NCBI GenBank assembly: GCA_947303255.1 | Contig: CAMYXL010000004.1 | Coordinates: 1-64,000, forward strand | DNA from: an uncultured Clostridia bacterium | GTDB taxonomy: Bacteria; Bacillota; Clostridia; Saccharofermentanales; Saccharofermentanaceae | DNA: 64,000 nucleotides | Reading direction: 5' to 3' | In this document: positions 10,957-20,483 of the stretch, piece after piece | Layout of the letters: each line of letters begins with the position of its first letter | Numbering within the stretch: the stretch's first letter is position 1 | The notes under the pieces: generated by a model | What the model was told of the DNA's origin: nothing | The model's database searches: none | What the model saw: only the letters and a program-made list of their open reading frames with translations | Translations under genes and position numbers: made by a program

Positions 10957-11829
10957 TTATTCTTTCTCTTCTTCGATCAACATATCTTCAACATATTTCG
11001 GAAGCATAAATGCGCCCGAGTGTAAGTGTGTAGTGTAATACCAGGTCTTGATCTTACGATCCTCCCACTTTTTCGGATCAAAATCACGGATCGGATGATA
11101 CTTTTTGGAAGCAAATCCGAAAAGCCAGTATCCTGACGGACATGTCGGGATATTTGCCTGATATACCTTCATTACCGGGAACGACTTAACAGCCTTTCTG
11201 TGCATCGCCCTGCAGTTCTCTTCATCCTCATCGAAAAAAGGACTTCCGTGCTGATAGACCATGATTCCGTCATCGTGCAAAGCCTTATAGCAGTTGCCGT
11301 AAAACTCCTTTGTGAAAAGTCCTGCTTCATGTCCCGTAGGATCTGTCGCATCATTGATGATGAGATCGTACTTATCCTTACACTTACGAAGGAAACGAAG
11401 ACCGTCCTCGTAGTAGATCCTTACGCGTACGTCCTCAAGACCAATCGCATTATCAGGGAAAAACTTACGGCAGACATCCACGAACATCTTGTCAGGTTCG
11501 CAGATATCGATAACTTCGATCTCTTTATAATATGAGAGCTCTCTTGCTACGCCTCCGTCACCACCACCGATAACGAGTACGCGCTTGACGTCAGGATGGA
11601 CCGCCATAGGAACATGAACGATCATCTCGTCATAAGTAAACTCTTCCTGTTCGGAAAAAATAACATTACCGTTAGAAGTTAAGAACTTGCCGAACTCAGG
11701 AGAATCAAAAACATCGATCCTCTGAAACTCGCTCGTACCGCTATACAGATGCTGGTTAACTCGAATAGACATCTTCACATTGTTTGTGTGCATCTCTTCA
11801 AACCAAAATTCCATATCGTTTCCGGCCAT
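10957..11829 (-). CDS. speE: Spermidine synthase family aminopropyltransferase
   Basis: A 290-residue Rossmann methyltransferase-fold protein. VIGGGDGGVARELSYY (~85-100) is the nucleotide-binding loop, and DATDPTGHEAGLFTKEFY (~158) corresponds to the catalytic DxxDPxGPAxxLF segment, with HE in place of the usual PA. Canonical SpeE transfers an aminopropyl group from decarboxylated S-adenosylmethionine to putrescine. No S-adenosylmethionine decarboxylase gene (speD) is in the operon or elsewhere in the window, and the carboxyspermidine genes lie next door, so the exact substrate is open. The start has a good site (AAGGAGGGATTAAG). Confidence 0.85.
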   Translation of the reverse strand: MAGNDMEFWFEEMHTNNVKMSIRVNQHLYSGTSEFQRIDVFDSPEFGKFLTSNGNVIFSEQEEFTYDEMIVHVPMAVHPDVKRVLVIGGGDGGVARELSYYKEIEVIDICEPDKMFVDVCRKFFPDNAIGLEDVRVRIYYEDGLRFLRKCKDKYDLIINDATDPTGHEAGLFTKEFYGNCYKALHDDGIMVYQHGSPFFDEDEENCRAMHRKAVKSFPVMKVYQANIPTCPSGYWLFGFASKKYHPIRDFDPKKWEDRKIKTWYYTTHLHSGAFMLPKYVEDMLIEEEKE

Positions 11830-11841
11830 CTTAATCCCTCC

Positions 11842-13290
11842 TTATTTCAAAACGTAAAGTTCTGATATATCCTCACTCTCCGGGCCCTGCATTGAACAGC
11901 CCTTTTCCTTAGCGAGATTAATGTAATCAAGAATATCCTTGGTGATCATCTCACCAGGCGCCAGGATCGGTATTCCCGGCGGATAACACATAACTGACTC
12001 TGCGCAGATCCTTCCGATCGTCTGATCGATAGGAAGTTTTTCAGTCTCTGCATAGAACGCTTCCTGAGGAGTTGCTTTAACTATCGGAGTTACGTACTCT
12101 GCACAGAAGAAATCTCCCGTTGGCTTTGAGTAAAGTCTCGCGATATCGTTAAGAGCTCCAGCAAGTCTTTCTATCTCCTGAAGTCTGTCACCGATCGAGA
12201 TATACGCAAGTACATTTGAAAGGTCACCGAACTCCATCTGTATATCGTATTCCTCACGGAGAAGATCATAAACTTCGATTCCCGTAAGACCGATTCCTCT
12301 GGTATTTATAACAAGCTTCGTAACGTCAAAATCATATACGCTGCTCTTGTTTATAAGCTCAGCTCCGAAAGCATAAAAGCCTTCGATCTCGTTTATCTCT
12401 TCCCTCGCATAATCAGCAAGCTCACATACCTTCGCAAAACTCTGCTTGCCCTTAAGTGCAAGGTTTCTTCTGCTGATATCAAGACTTCCCAAAAGAAGAT
12501 AGGAAGCACTCGTTGTCTGAGTAAGATTTACGATGTTACTTACATAACCTTCGTTTATACCTTCACCTATAAGGAGCATGGAACTTTGTGTAAGAGAACC
12601 GCCTGACTTATGCATGCTTACGGCTGCCATATCTGCACCTGCTGCCATCGCGTTAAGAGGAAGTCCCTCACCGAAATAAAGATGAGTTCCGTGAGCTTCG
12701 TCTACCAATGCGAGCATGTTGTTCTTATGAGCAAGATCTACGATCGCCTTAAGGTCGGAACAGATTCCGTAGTAAGACGGATTGTTGATCATGATAGCCT
12801 TAGCATCAGGGTTTTCCTCGATCGCCTTTTTAACGTCTGCCGTTTCCATTCCCAGAGGGATACCAAGCTTTGTATCAACCTTCGGATCGATATAGACAGG
12901 AATGGCTCCGCAAAGGATAAGAGCATTGATCGCACTCTTATGAACGTTTCTCGGCATGATGATCTTCTCGCCGCGCTTACAAGCAGTAAGTACCATGCTC
13001 TGAACAGCGCTTGTAGTACCGCCGACCATCATGAACGCGTGCTTTGCGCCAAACGCATCAGCAGCGAGTTCCTCTGCTTCTTTGATAACGGAAACAGGAT
13101 GACAGAGATTATCAAGAGCTTTCATGGAGTTGACATCGATCTCAACACACTGAAGACCCAAAAAATCTACGAGTTCCTTGTTACCTCTGCCACGCTTATG
13201 ACCCGGAACGTCAAAAGGAACGACCCTCTGTCGTCTGAATTCCTGTAACGCCCTGTATAAAGGTGCTTTTTTCTGTCTCTCCAGATCCAT
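11842..13290 (-). CDS. speA: Arginine decarboxylase (Orn/Lys/Arg decarboxylase class I fold)
   Basis: A 482-residue PLP decarboxylase of the short bacterial aspartate-aminotransferase-fold type. The cofactor lysine is Lys228 in VSMHKSGGSLTQSS; PGHKRGRG (~28), the VDEAHGTHL loop (~197) and the C-terminal CYPPGIPILAPGE motif are all present. I chose the ATG at 13290, which has GGAG 7 bases upstream. An in-frame ATG at 13320 lies inside the leader terminator hairpin and has no ribosome site. Lysine decarboxylases share this fold, but the downstream aguA and aguB point to arginine as substrate and agmatine as product. First gene of the polyamine operon. Confidence 0.9.
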   Translation of the reverse strand: MDLERQKKAPLYRALQEFRRQRVVPFDVPGHKRGRGNKELVDFLGLQCVEIDVNSMKALDNLCHPVSVIKEAEELAADAFGAKHAFMMVGGTTSAVQSMVLTACKRGEKIIMPRNVHKSAINALILCGAIPVYIDPKVDTKLGIPLGMETADVKKAIEENPDAKAIMINNPSYYGICSDLKAIVDLAHKNNMLALVDEAHGTHLYFGEGLPLNAMAAGADMAAVSMHKSGGSLTQSSMLLIGEGINEGYVSNIVNLTQTTSASYLLLGSLDISRRNLALKGKQSFAKVCELADYAREEINEIEGFYAFGAELINKSSVYDFDVTKLVINTRGIGLTGIEVYDLLREEYDIQMEFGDLSNVLAYISIGDRLQEIERLAGALNDIARLYSKPTGDFFCAEYVTPIVKATPQEAFYAETEKLPIDQTIGRICAESVMCYPPGIPILAPGEMITKDILDYINLAKEKGCSMQGPESEDISELYVLK

Positions 13291-13530
13291 TCTTCTTCTC
13301 CAAACAAAAAAGCAATTCATCTATGATGAACTGCCTTTGATTCTTAGTAATGTTACTAAGACCTGCTCTTCGGTAGCGCATCAGCACTGGTTTTAAGAAA
13401 CCATCTTATAAAATTAGGATCAACCTAGTTTAATAAACGTGGTGCTTTACACCACATGCGGCACGACCTGCCCCGTCCGACGAGCGTTAAATACAGATTT
13501 CTTTATCCGTATTCGGTCAATAGTTTTAAC
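13291..13530 (-). ncRNA. Structured 5' leader of the polyamine operon, possible riboswitch
   Basis: About 240 bases separate the predicted transcription start from the speA ATG. On the minus strand the leader contains, in order: AATACGGAT/ATCTGTATT (9 bp), GGCA-GGTCG-TGCC, GTGGTG-TAAAG-CACCAC, TGGTT-TCTTAA-AACCA, a perfect CTTAGTAA/TTACTAAG dyad (13360-13343) and an intrinsic terminator (13334-13306) directly before the ribosome site. I do not see T-box (TGGNACCGCG), SAM-I, lysine, glycine, ykkC or mini-ykkC consensus cores. The layout fits ligand- or peptide-controlled attenuation. The class is unassigned. Confidence 0.65.
13306..13334 (-). terminator. Leader terminator (attenuator) just before speA
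   Basis: In the transcript, GCAGUUCAU pairs with AUGAAUUGC (9 bp with one G-U) across a 5-base loop, followed by six U. The speA ribosome site (GGAG) comes a few bases later, so read-through is required to express the operon. Confidence 0.78.
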
Positions 13531-13536
13531 TACCAA

Positions 13537-13564
13537 AGTATAACACGAAACCACATTTTTTCAA
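13537..13564 (-). promoter_or_regulatory. Sigma-A-type promoter of the polyamine operon
   Basis: On the minus strand, TTGAAA (13564-13559), 16-base spacer, TATACT (13542-13537). It lies between the terminator of the transporter operon and the structured leader. Confidence 0.65.
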
Positions 13565-13590
13565 GTATCAGACCTTTTTCGAGCATTGCA

Positions 13591-13616
13591 AAGGGCGCCT
13601 CAGATGAAGCGCCCTT
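13591..13616 (-). terminator. Hairpin terminator after mmsB
   Basis: AAGGGCGC and GCGCCCTT (13591-13598 and 13609-13616) form an 8-bp stem about 30 bases after the mmsB stop. On the minus strand it is followed by only a short T-run (CCCTTTGC), so termination may be partial. Confidence 0.6.
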
Positions 13617-13645
13617 AATACAAATTAACAATAAACCCCCGAAGA

Positions 13646-14869
13646 TCAGTTCTTTGCTATAAACTTACCTCTTCTCTTGGAAACTACGTCGAAGATAACG
13701 GCTGCAAGAAGAACGCCGCCCTTAACAACTTTACACATGTTCTGGTCAACTGACATAAGCTGCATACCCATGTTGATAACACCCATGAGGATAGCACCGA
13801 TGATAACGCCAGGAACTGTTCCGATTCCGCCGTAAGCTGAAGCACCACCGATGAAGCATGAACCGATAGCGTCCATCTCATACTGGTTACCAGCTGTAGG
13901 CTGAGCGGATGAAAGTCTTGCCATTGTTACGAGAGCTGCAACTGCAGACAAGAGACCCATGTTTGTGTAAGCGATGAAGTAAACCTTGTTTGTGTTGATA
14001 CCGGAAAGCTTTGTAGCCTTTTCGTTACCACCTACTGCGTAGAAGGAACGTCCGATCGTTGTGTTACCTGTAAGGTATCCGTAGAACAAGATAACAACCA
14101 TGAGGATGATAAGAACGTTTGGAAGACCCTTATCGCAAGAGAATTTCCAGAATACCCAGATGATAGCTGCTGCGATGATTCCGTTCTTAAGAATGAAAGC
14201 CCAGAGCTTATCTGTCTCATAACCCTTCTTTTTCTTAACGAGTCTGCTTCTTATCTCAAGTGCAAGGAAGATCAAAACTGCAACTATACCGATAAGGAAA
14301 CATGTAAGGTTAAAGTGCTTAATGATAATATTCATCGATGGAATATAAATACCCATATTGAAGAAATCAGGAACGTAACAGGTATTACCGCCACCGAAGA
14401 TCTTCATGAATGTTGCCTGCTCTGCAAGAGGGATTCCTTTACCGTCGAGCAATACGTTACTCAAACCTCTGAAAGCCAACATACCTGCAAGGGTAACGAT
14501 GAATGGTGGGATTCGAACGTATGCGATCCAGAAGCCCTGGAATGCACCGATAAGAATACCGGTAACCAACATGATGATAACAACCAATGGCATCGAAACT
14601 CCCTTATTAACGAGGAGTATAGCTCCTACCGCACCGGTAAAGCAAACAACCGAACCTACTGAAAGATCGATGTTACCACCGGTAAGGATGCAAAGAAGCA
14701 TACCTACTGCCAAGATGAATACGTAAGCATTCTGTGCTACAAGACTCGTGATGTTCATCGGTGCTGCGATGGTTCCGTGAGTACGCCAAGCGAAGAATCC
14801 GAATACCAGCAAAAGCACGATGACCATCGTATACTTTTTAATAAACTCTATAATTTTATCCTTTGTCAT
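13646..14869 (-). CDS. mmsB: Multiple-monosaccharide ABC transporter permease
   Basis: A 407-residue polytopic membrane protein of the ribose/xylose-type (CUT2) permease family, with about ten hydrophobic segments. The [14 protein letters not shown] loop (~65) and the [14 protein letters not shown] segment near the C-terminus are family hallmarks. It forms the channel through which a monosaccharide from the ChvE-like binding protein enters the cell, powered by MmsA. Its ATG overlaps the end of mmsA by 4 bases (ATGA). Last gene of the transporter operon. The substrate cannot be read from sequence; xylose, arabinose, galactose or glucose are usual for this group. Confidence 0.9.
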   Translation of the reverse strand: MTKDKIIEFIKKYTMVIVLLLVFGFFAWRTHGTIAAPMNITSLVAQNAYVFILAVGMLLCILTGGNIDLSVGSVVCFTGAVGAILLVNKGVSMPLVVIIMLVTGILIGAFQGFWIAYVRIPPFIVTLAGMLAFRGLSNVLLDGKGIPLAEQATFMKIFGGGNTCYVPDFFNMGIYIPSMNIIIKHFNLTCFLIGIVAVLIFLALEIRSRLVKKKKGYETDKLWAFILKNGIIAAAIIWVFWKFSCDKGLPNVLIILMVVILFYGYLTGNTTIGRSFYAVGGNEKATKLSGINTNKVYFIAYTNMGLLSAVAALVTMARLSSAQPTAGNQYEMDAIGSCFIGGASAYGGIGTVPGVIIGAILMGVINMGMQLMSVDQNMCKVVKGGVLLAAVIFDVVSKRRGKFIAKN

Positions 14870-16413
14870 ACCGCTGCCTCTCCTTTAGCGCTTGATTGTA
14901 AGATACAAGACATTATCTTTTCCTGTGTTGCGTCTTCACCCATCATCTCGCCAACAATTCTTCCTTCGTTCATGACATAGATTCTGTCACACATACCAAG
15001 GATCTCAGGAAGCTCGGAAGAGATCATGATTACTGATTTTCCTTCGCTTACGAGTTGGTTAATGATGCAATAGATCTCATATTTAGCACCGACATCGATA
15101 CCTCTTGTCGGTTCGTCAAGGATCAAAACATCAGGATCTGCGAACATCCATTTAGCGAGGAGAACTTTCTGCTGGTTACCACCGCTTAAGTTACCTACAT
15201 TCTGGTTAACTGAAGGACACTTTGTCCTGAGTTTCTCTTTGTACTCAACAGCTACACCGTACTCCTTATCTTTGTCGATGATCTTATGAGTACTTACCGC
15301 ATCAAGGTTCGCCAAAGTTGTATTTATCTTGATAGGATTTGACAAGATAAGTCCGTTACCCTTACGATCTTCGGTTACGTAAGCAAGCTTATGTTTGATA
15401 GCCTGTTCAACACTATGAAGTTCAACTTTCTTGCCGTTGATGAATACCTCACCTGAGATATTCTCTCCATAGCTTCTTCCGAAAACGCTCATGGCAAGTT
15501 CTGTTCTTCCGGCACCCATGAGTCCGGAGATTCCGAGAACCTCACCTTTCTTTACTTTGATCGAAACATTATCAACAACCTTACGTTCCATGAATACCGG
15601 ATGATAAACGTTCCAGTTCTTGACTTCGAACATAACGTCGCCGATGTGGCTCTCTCTTTTCGGGAAACGGTCAGAAAGTTCACGACCAACCATTCCTTTG
15701 ATGATTCTGCTCTCAGAGATGTCATCTGTTTTCTTATCGAGTGTCTCGATCGTGGCGCCATCTCTGATAACAGTGATCTTATCTGCTACGTATGATACTT
15801 CATTAAGCTTATGTGAAATGATAATGGAAGTCATTCCGTTTTCCTTAAACTTAATGAGCAAGTCCAAAAGCGCCTTGGAATCTTCTTCATTAAGAGAAGA
15901 TGTAGGCTCGTCCAATATAAGCAATTTGGCCTTCTTTGCAAGAGCTTTTGCAATCTCGACCATCTGTTGTTTTCCTACACCAATGTCTTTGATCAATGTT
16001 CTTGATGATTCTTTAAGTCCAACGACTTTAAGATATTCGGAAGCGAGTTTGTGTGTCTCGTTCCAATCGATCTTTATCATATTGCCTCTCTCGTTTCCGA
16101 GGAACATGTTCTCACCGATCGACATGTATGGAACCAATGCGAGCTCCTGGTGAATGATTACGATTCCCTCAGCTTCACTGTCTTTGATTCCGTTGAATTT
16201 ACATTCTTTTCCGTTATAAATGATCTGACCTTCATAAGTTCCGTGAGGATAAATGCCGCTCAAAACATTCATAAGAGTGGACTTTCCTGCTCCGTTCTCG
16301 CCAACGAGTGCGTGAATTTCGCCCCTCTCCACTTTGAGGTTAACATTATCGAGTGCTTTTACACCGGGGAATGTTTTGGTTATATTTTTCATTTCCAGTA
16401 TAATATCAGCCAA
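14866..16413 (-). CDS. mmsA: Multiple-monosaccharide ABC transporter ATPase, two nucleotide-binding domains
   Basis: A 515-residue tandem ATPase. The first half has Walker [10 protein letters not shown] (~37-45) and Walker [11 protein letters not shown]; the second half carries the degenerate GLMGAGRTE loop, then [15 protein letters not shown] and [16 protein letters not shown]. This arrangement is diagnostic of the XylG/MglA/MmsA family. It powers uptake through MmsB. The start is a TTG preceded by AGGAGGGATAAAA, and a 9-bp hairpin lies between chvE and this gene. Both would lower its expression relative to the binding protein. Confidence 0.93.
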   Translation of the reverse strand: MADIILEMKNITKTFPGVKALDNVNLKVERGEIHALVGENGAGKSTLMNVLSGIYPHGTYEGQIIYNGKECKFNGIKDSEAEGIVIIHQELALVPYMSIGENMFLGNERGNMIKIDWNETHKLASEYLKVVGLKESSRTLIKDIGVGKQQMVEIAKALAKKAKLLILDEPTSSLNEEDSKALLDLLIKFKENGMTSIIISHKLNEVSYVADKITVIRDGATIETLDKKTDDISESRIIKGMVGRELSDRFPKRESHIGDVMFEVKNWNVYHPVFMERKVVDNVSIKVKKGEVLGISGLMGAGRTELAMSVFGRSYGENISGEVFINGKKVELHSVEQAIKHKLAYVTEDRKGNGLILSNPIKINTTLANLDAVSTHKIIDKDKEYGVAVEYKEKLRTKCPSVNQNVGNLSGGNQQKVLLAKWMFADPDVLILDEPTRGIDVGAKYEIYCIINQLVSEGKSVIMISSELPEILGMCDRIYVMNEGRIVGEMMGEDATQEKIMSCILQSSAKGEAAV

Positions 16414-16443
16414 TTTTATCCCTCCTAGTATTTTTTCAAGATA

Positions 16444-16469
16444 GCAGGCGGGTTAAAATGCCCGCCTGC
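16444..16469 (-). promoter_or_regulatory. Intercistronic stem-loop between chvE and mmsA
   Basis: GCAGGCGGG and CCCGCCTGC pair perfectly (9 bp, 8-base loop). No U-run follows on the minus strand, so it is more likely an mRNA 3'-end stabiliser that keeps binding-protein message abundant than a full terminator. Confidence 0.65.
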
Positions 16470-16519
16470 ACATCCTGAAACAGTTAGTATTTTTGTGTGT
16501 TTGGTGGTTAGGTTAAAGA

Positions 16520-17665
16520 TTAAGCAAGATCTGCCTCTGTGTAGTATCCGGAATCGATAAGGATTTCCTTGTAGTTGTCTTTATCAGCAAATACAGGCTC
16601 ACAAAGGAAAGATGGTACTACATATACGCCGTTGTCGTAGGATGATGTGTCGTTGATCGGTGGCTCAGATCCGGAAAGGATAGCATTAACCATTTCAACA
16701 ACCTTAGAAGCGAGAGTACGTGTATCCTTGAAGATAGACATTGACTGCTTACCGTCGAGGATGTTCTTAACGTTCAAGATATCACAGTCCTGACCAGTGA
16801 TGATAGGCCAGTTACCGGAATAGTTAACGATAAGGGAGTTAGCTACACCATAAGCTGTAGAGTCGTTGGAGCAGAGCCAAGCATCAATGTTGGATCCGTC
16901 AGAATAGTTAGCTGCGATGATAGTATCAGCTCTGTTCTGAGCATTCTCTGTTGACCAGGAATCTGTAGCAACCTTATCAAATTCGATCTGTCCGGACTTA
17001 ACAACAAGCTTACCGGAATCGATGTATGGCTGGAGAACGTCCATAGCGCCCTGATAGAAGAACTTAGCGTTGTTGTCACCCGGGTCACCTGTTGTGATCT
17101 CGAGGTTGAATGGACCAGCTGCATTATCAAGATCAAGTGTATCTCTGATGTACTCACCCTGCTTTGTACCAACCATAAGGTTGTCGAATGTAGCATAGTA
17201 AGAAACTGCATCTGTGTTCATGATGAGACGGTCATAAGCGATTACAGGGATGTTCTGCTCTTTAGCTGTAGCAAGAACTGTACCAAGTGAATCACCTTCG
17301 ATAGGTGCGATAACGAGAACGTCACATCCGCCGTTGATCATAGCCTCGATCTGGGAAACCTGAGTAGCTACATCGTTAGAAGCGAACTGAAGGTCTACTT
17401 CGTAGCCAGCTGACTTGAGCTGCTCTTCCATGTTAGAACCATCCTGGTTCCATCTCTGGAGATCCTTTGTAGGCATTGAAACGCCAACCTTCTTACCAAC
17501 AGCAACAGCCTCTGTCTCTTTGGACTCACCGGAATCTCCGTTGTTAGCTGCAGCAGCAGTTGTTGTTGCTGATGTCTCAGGAATATTCTCTGAACTAGTA
17601 CAAGCTGCGAACATTGTCATACCGACAGCAGCTGTCAAAACCAAACAAAGTAATTTTTTCTTCAT
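16520..17665 (-). CDS. chvE: Multiple-monosaccharide substrate-binding lipoprotein
   Basis: A 381-residue type I periplasmic-binding protein with a lipoprotein signal (MTMFAAC, Cys ~22), a Ser/Thr/Ala-rich linker, and the ChvE/XylF motifs GKKVGVSMPTKDLQRWNQDG (~57), VIAPIEGDSLG and IPVIAYDRLI. It captures a monosaccharide outside the membrane for MmsA/MmsB. The AAAGGAGG ribosome site before its ATG is one of the strongest in the window, in line with high expression. It lies directly upstream of its ATPase. A second, related binding protein lies just upstream of it. Confidence 0.92.
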   Translation of the reverse strand: MKKKLLCLVLTAAVGMTMFAACTSSENIPETSATTTAAAANNGDSGESKETEAVAVGKKVGVSMPTKDLQRWNQDGSNMEEQLKSAGYEVDLQFASNDVATQVSQIEAMINGGCDVLVIAPIEGDSLGTVLATAKEQNIPVIAYDRLIMNTDAVSYYATFDNLMVGTKQGEYIRDTLDLDNAAGPFNLEITTGDPGDNNAKFFYQGAMDVLQPYIDSGKLVVKSGQIEFDKVATDSWSTENAQNRADTIIAANYSDGSNIDAWLCSNDSTAYGVANSLIVNYSGNWPIITGQDCDILNVKNILDGKQSMSIFKDTRTLASKVVEMVNAILSGSEPPINDTSSYDNGVYVVPSFLCEPVFADKDNYKEILIDSGYYTEADLA

Positions 17666-17829
17666 TATTAAGCCTCCTTTATGTATTGGTTTTACACTAA
17701 GAGCCTATCATAATGAATTAGTAAAAAATTACGCCGAACTTCACATTTTTATCCGTTTTTTAACAAGGTTGTAAAAATGGTCTAGCACATTTTTGTGTGT
17801 TTTCGAAAACAAGAAAAAATAATGCTATA

Positions 17830-18891
17830 TTACTCCGACTGACCCGGAACATTAAGGTAAACATCTTCTTTTAAATGGAAACCGCTGCCGATGATGACCT
17901 CGTCGATGTTATCTGCCGTAACCATTATAGGTTCGAGAGCGATGCAAGGAACTTCATATGTACCGTCGTCCATGAGGGAGTAATCAGGTTCTTTCTCCAA
18001 TGTCTCATCCTTGGCAAGCTTTATTGCACACTCGGCTGCTTTCTGAGCAAGACGCTCAACAGGCTTATAAACCGTCATGAGCTGAGTTCCCTCAACGATC
18101 CTCTGACAAGCTTCAAGGTCGGCATCCTGACCTGTGACGAGCATATCGCCTGCAAGACGCATCTCGGCAAGAACAGGAACTACGGCACTCGCGAGGTTGT
18201 CGTTACCGCACATGATGGCGTCAACGGACTTGACGGTGGTCTGGTTTTTACGAACGTAGGAAGCAGCGATCTCGGCTCTCCAGCCTGCCGCATGCATGGA
18301 ATCAATTATGGTGATGTTATTCTCGTCCATGACCTGCTTAAAGCCGGCCTCTACAAGATAGACGTTGTTATCGTCTTCAGAGCCTCCGAGCATCAGGACT
18401 TTCTTTTTTGTGAGCTTGCCGCTGTCGACGAGGGCTTCTGCCATGAGCTCACCTACGCGTACGTTGTTGAATGATATATAAAGATCTACGTCGGCGTTAC
18501 AGATCAAGCGGTCATAAGCGATAACCTTGATGCCCTTTTCCTTGGCAAGAGCAACTTCCTCCGAGAGGTTAAAACCGTCGATGGCGATGATGACTATTAC
18601 GTCCATTCCTTCATCGATAAAATACTTGATCTGCTTTTTCTGCTCATCAAGAGAACCGTTGGCATTCTGCACGTTTACTTCAGCGCCCAATTCCTTGGCC
18701 GCAGATACGAAGACATCCCTGTCTCTTTGCCAGCGTTCGATAATGAACGAGTCAAAGCTCATGCCGATCTTTATCTTATTGCTGTCTTTCGGATTTTGAA
18801 CCTGCTCATTATTCATTCCCTTACAGGAAGGAAGCAAGCATGCGATGATCATGCATATAGCGAGCAACAATGCCTTTATCCTGGTCCTCAT
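17830..18891 (-). CDS. Second sugar-binding lipoprotein of the monosaccharide system
   Basis: A 353-residue type I binding protein with a lipoprotein signal (LLPSC, Cys ~23). The segments MSFDSFIIERWQRDRD, IIAIDGFNLSEEV and IKVIAYDRLICNAD align by eye with the ChvE-like protein encoded next, so they are paralogues with a similar kind of sugar. Its ATG overlaps the response-regulator stop by 4 bases, which ties it to the sensing genes. It may feed the same transporter with another affinity or serve the sensor. It resembles xylose-binding XylF more than ribose-binding RbsB. Confidence 0.87.
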   Translation of the reverse strand: MRTRIKALLLAICMIIACLLPSCKGMNNEQVQNPKDSNKIKIGMSFDSFIIERWQRDRDVFVSAAKELGAEVNVQNANGSLDEQKKQIKYFIDEGMDVIVIIAIDGFNLSEEVALAKEKGIKVIAYDRLICNADVDLYISFNNVRVGELMAEALVDSGKLTKKKVLMLGGSEDDNNVYLVEAGFKQVMDENNITIIDSMHAAGWRAEIAASYVRKNQTTVKSVDAIMCGNDNLASAVVPVLAEMRLAGDMLVTGQDADLEACQRIVEGTQLMTVYKPVERLAQKAAECAIKLAKDETLEKEPDYSLMDDGTYEVPCIALEPIMVTADNIDEVIIGSGFHLKEDVYLNVPGQSE

Positions 18892-20483
18892 ACCATATTC
18901 TCCTTATACTCGGTCGGCGTAACTCCGACATTCTTCTTGAATATCCTGCTGAAATAGTTCGGGTCTGTGTATCCGACCATCTGGCAGATCTCCTTCATTG
19001 AATAGGAAGTTCCGCTCAAAAGTTCCTTGGCCTTGTCGATCCTTAAGTTGGTAAGATACTCGACAAAACCTTCACCCGTCTCATCCTTAAAGAGCTTACT
19101 GAAATAGTAAGGACTTATATTTACTTCTCTTGAAACATCTTCAAGAGATATATCCGCATTAAAATTCTTCTTTATGTATTCCTTGGCAAGCGCGATGGTC
19201 TTAGTGGATTTCTCTGCCTTCTTCTCCACTACGTTTCTCGTAGCTTCAGTCATCTTATCAAGGAACCATCTTCTCAATTCCTCATGATCTTCAGTCGCCA
19301 TTATCTGTGGAAGATAATTTGCTCTCGAATCGAAAACATACTTCATTCCGCCTGAGTTGTACGCGATCTTTTCTGCCCACAGAACAAACTCCAGGATCTT
19401 AAGACGCATATCCATGATACCGGTGGACGGATTTTTGAGCATCCAGTCAAAATATGCATTGGATGATACGGCAACCTTGGAATCGTTTCCTTCCTTTATC
19501 TCATCGAAAAGCTGCTTTTCGAGATCTCTAGGATAGTTACTCTCATACTCAAGTCCCATCGGAAGGTCTTCAACGTGGATAACGTTCTCTGTCGTCATAG
19601 TAAGAGCCTTAAGTGCTTCACTGTAGGAAGTCTTAAGTTCCATCAACGGCTTTATGCTTCCGATACCGATCCTTATCTGCTGATTGGTCTTTACCATAAG
19701 GATCCTTGCTATGTCACGAGCCTGATCGATTATGGAGATACGCTCGTCCAAAGTAAGTTCTTTCTTGTCAGTCGGAACAAGAACTGCGATCTTGTTGGCC
19801 ATTATGGAACCGACAAGACATGTAAATCTCTCTTTGAAAGCATCTCTTATCTCGTTATAGTGCTGCTGAAGCTTAACGGATGAACCTACAGCATTTGTAA
19901 GATGGCTTCCGTCCTGCTTGTCACCGCAGACAAATGCGATCATGAATCCCTGTTCATCACTTATCTCCAGGATCGATTTATAACTGTCGATATCCTCGTT
20001 GAACTTTTCCTGGAAAAGAACATTATAGATAAAACCACTCTCGATGATCGGAACGACTATCTCGAGTTTCTCTTTTATGATGAGGTCATTAGTTCTTTGC
20101 ATTCTCTGACCGTCAATTACTTCCATTGCTTTTCTGATGATAGCGATGATCTTGTTCTTCTCCATCGGTTTTGTGATGTACTCCAAAACATCCAAAGCGA
20201 TGGACTCCTGAGCATAGTCGAATTTATCGTAAGCAGACATAACGATGAGAACGACCTTGTTATTCGTTCTCCTGATCTCTTTCATCGCGTCTATACCGTT
20301 AATTCCCGGCATCATGATATCCATGACGATAATGTCAGGCGAGAAAGTCTCAGCAAGTTCGATCGCGCTTCTTCCCGTTTTCGCGGTCCTGACCTCACAA
20401 AGATCGCCGAATTCTTTTTCGATAATGAACTTAAGAGAATCGGTTACGATTCCTTCATCGTCTGCGAGCATTATCTTATACAT
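18888..20483 (-). CDS. YesN-type response regulator with AraC DNA-binding domain
   Basis: A 531-residue protein: receiver domain (Asp8/Asp9, phospho-acceptor Asp55 in IIVMDIMMPG, Lys in EYITKPM), a long middle region, and a C-terminal AraC-type helix-turn-helix pair (VSREVNISPYYFSKLFK, then MVGYTDPNYFSRIFKK). The start at 20483 has AAGGAGACAGATT before it; a longer reading from 20543 has no ribosome site. It overlaps the kinase gene by 8 bases. Phosphorylated by the adjacent kinase, it probably activates the chvE-mmsA-mmsB operon in response to sugar. Confidence 0.92.
   Translation of the reverse strand: MYKIMLADDEGIVTDSLKFIIEKEFGDLCEVRTAKTGRSAIELAETFSPDIIVMDIMMPGINGIDAMKEIRRTNNKVVLIVMSAYDKFDYAQESIALDVLEYITKPMEKNKIIAIIRKAMEVIDGQRMQRTNDLIIKEKLEIVVPIIESGFIYNVLFQEKFNEDIDSYKSILEISDEQGFMIAFVCGDKQDGSHLTNAVGSSVKLQQHYNEIRDAFKERFTCLVGSIMANKIAVLVPTDKKELTLDERISIIDQARDIARILMVKTNQQIRIGIGSIKPLMELKTSYSEALKALTMTTENVIHVEDLPMGLEYESNYPRDLEKQLFDEIKEGNDSKVAVSSNAYFDWMLKNPSTGIMDMRLKILEFVLWAEKIAYNSGGMKYVFDSRANYLPQIMATEDHEELRRWFLDKMTEATRNVVEKKAEKSTKTIALAKEYIKKNFNADISLEDVSREVNISPYYFSKLFKDETGEGFVEYLTNLRIDKAKELLSGTSYSMKEICQMVGYTDPNYFSRIFKKNVGVTPTEYKENMV

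Noticed and set aside
13291..13530. Leader of speA as a T-box, SAM, lysine or guanidine riboswitch
   Set aside because: The conserved cores of these classes (for example TGGNACCGCG for T-box) were looked for and not found, so the class is left open.
13456..13662. 68-codon plus-strand frame across the speA leader and promoter
   Set aside because: It covers the minus-strand promoter and terminator, has no ribosome site and no recognisable protein.
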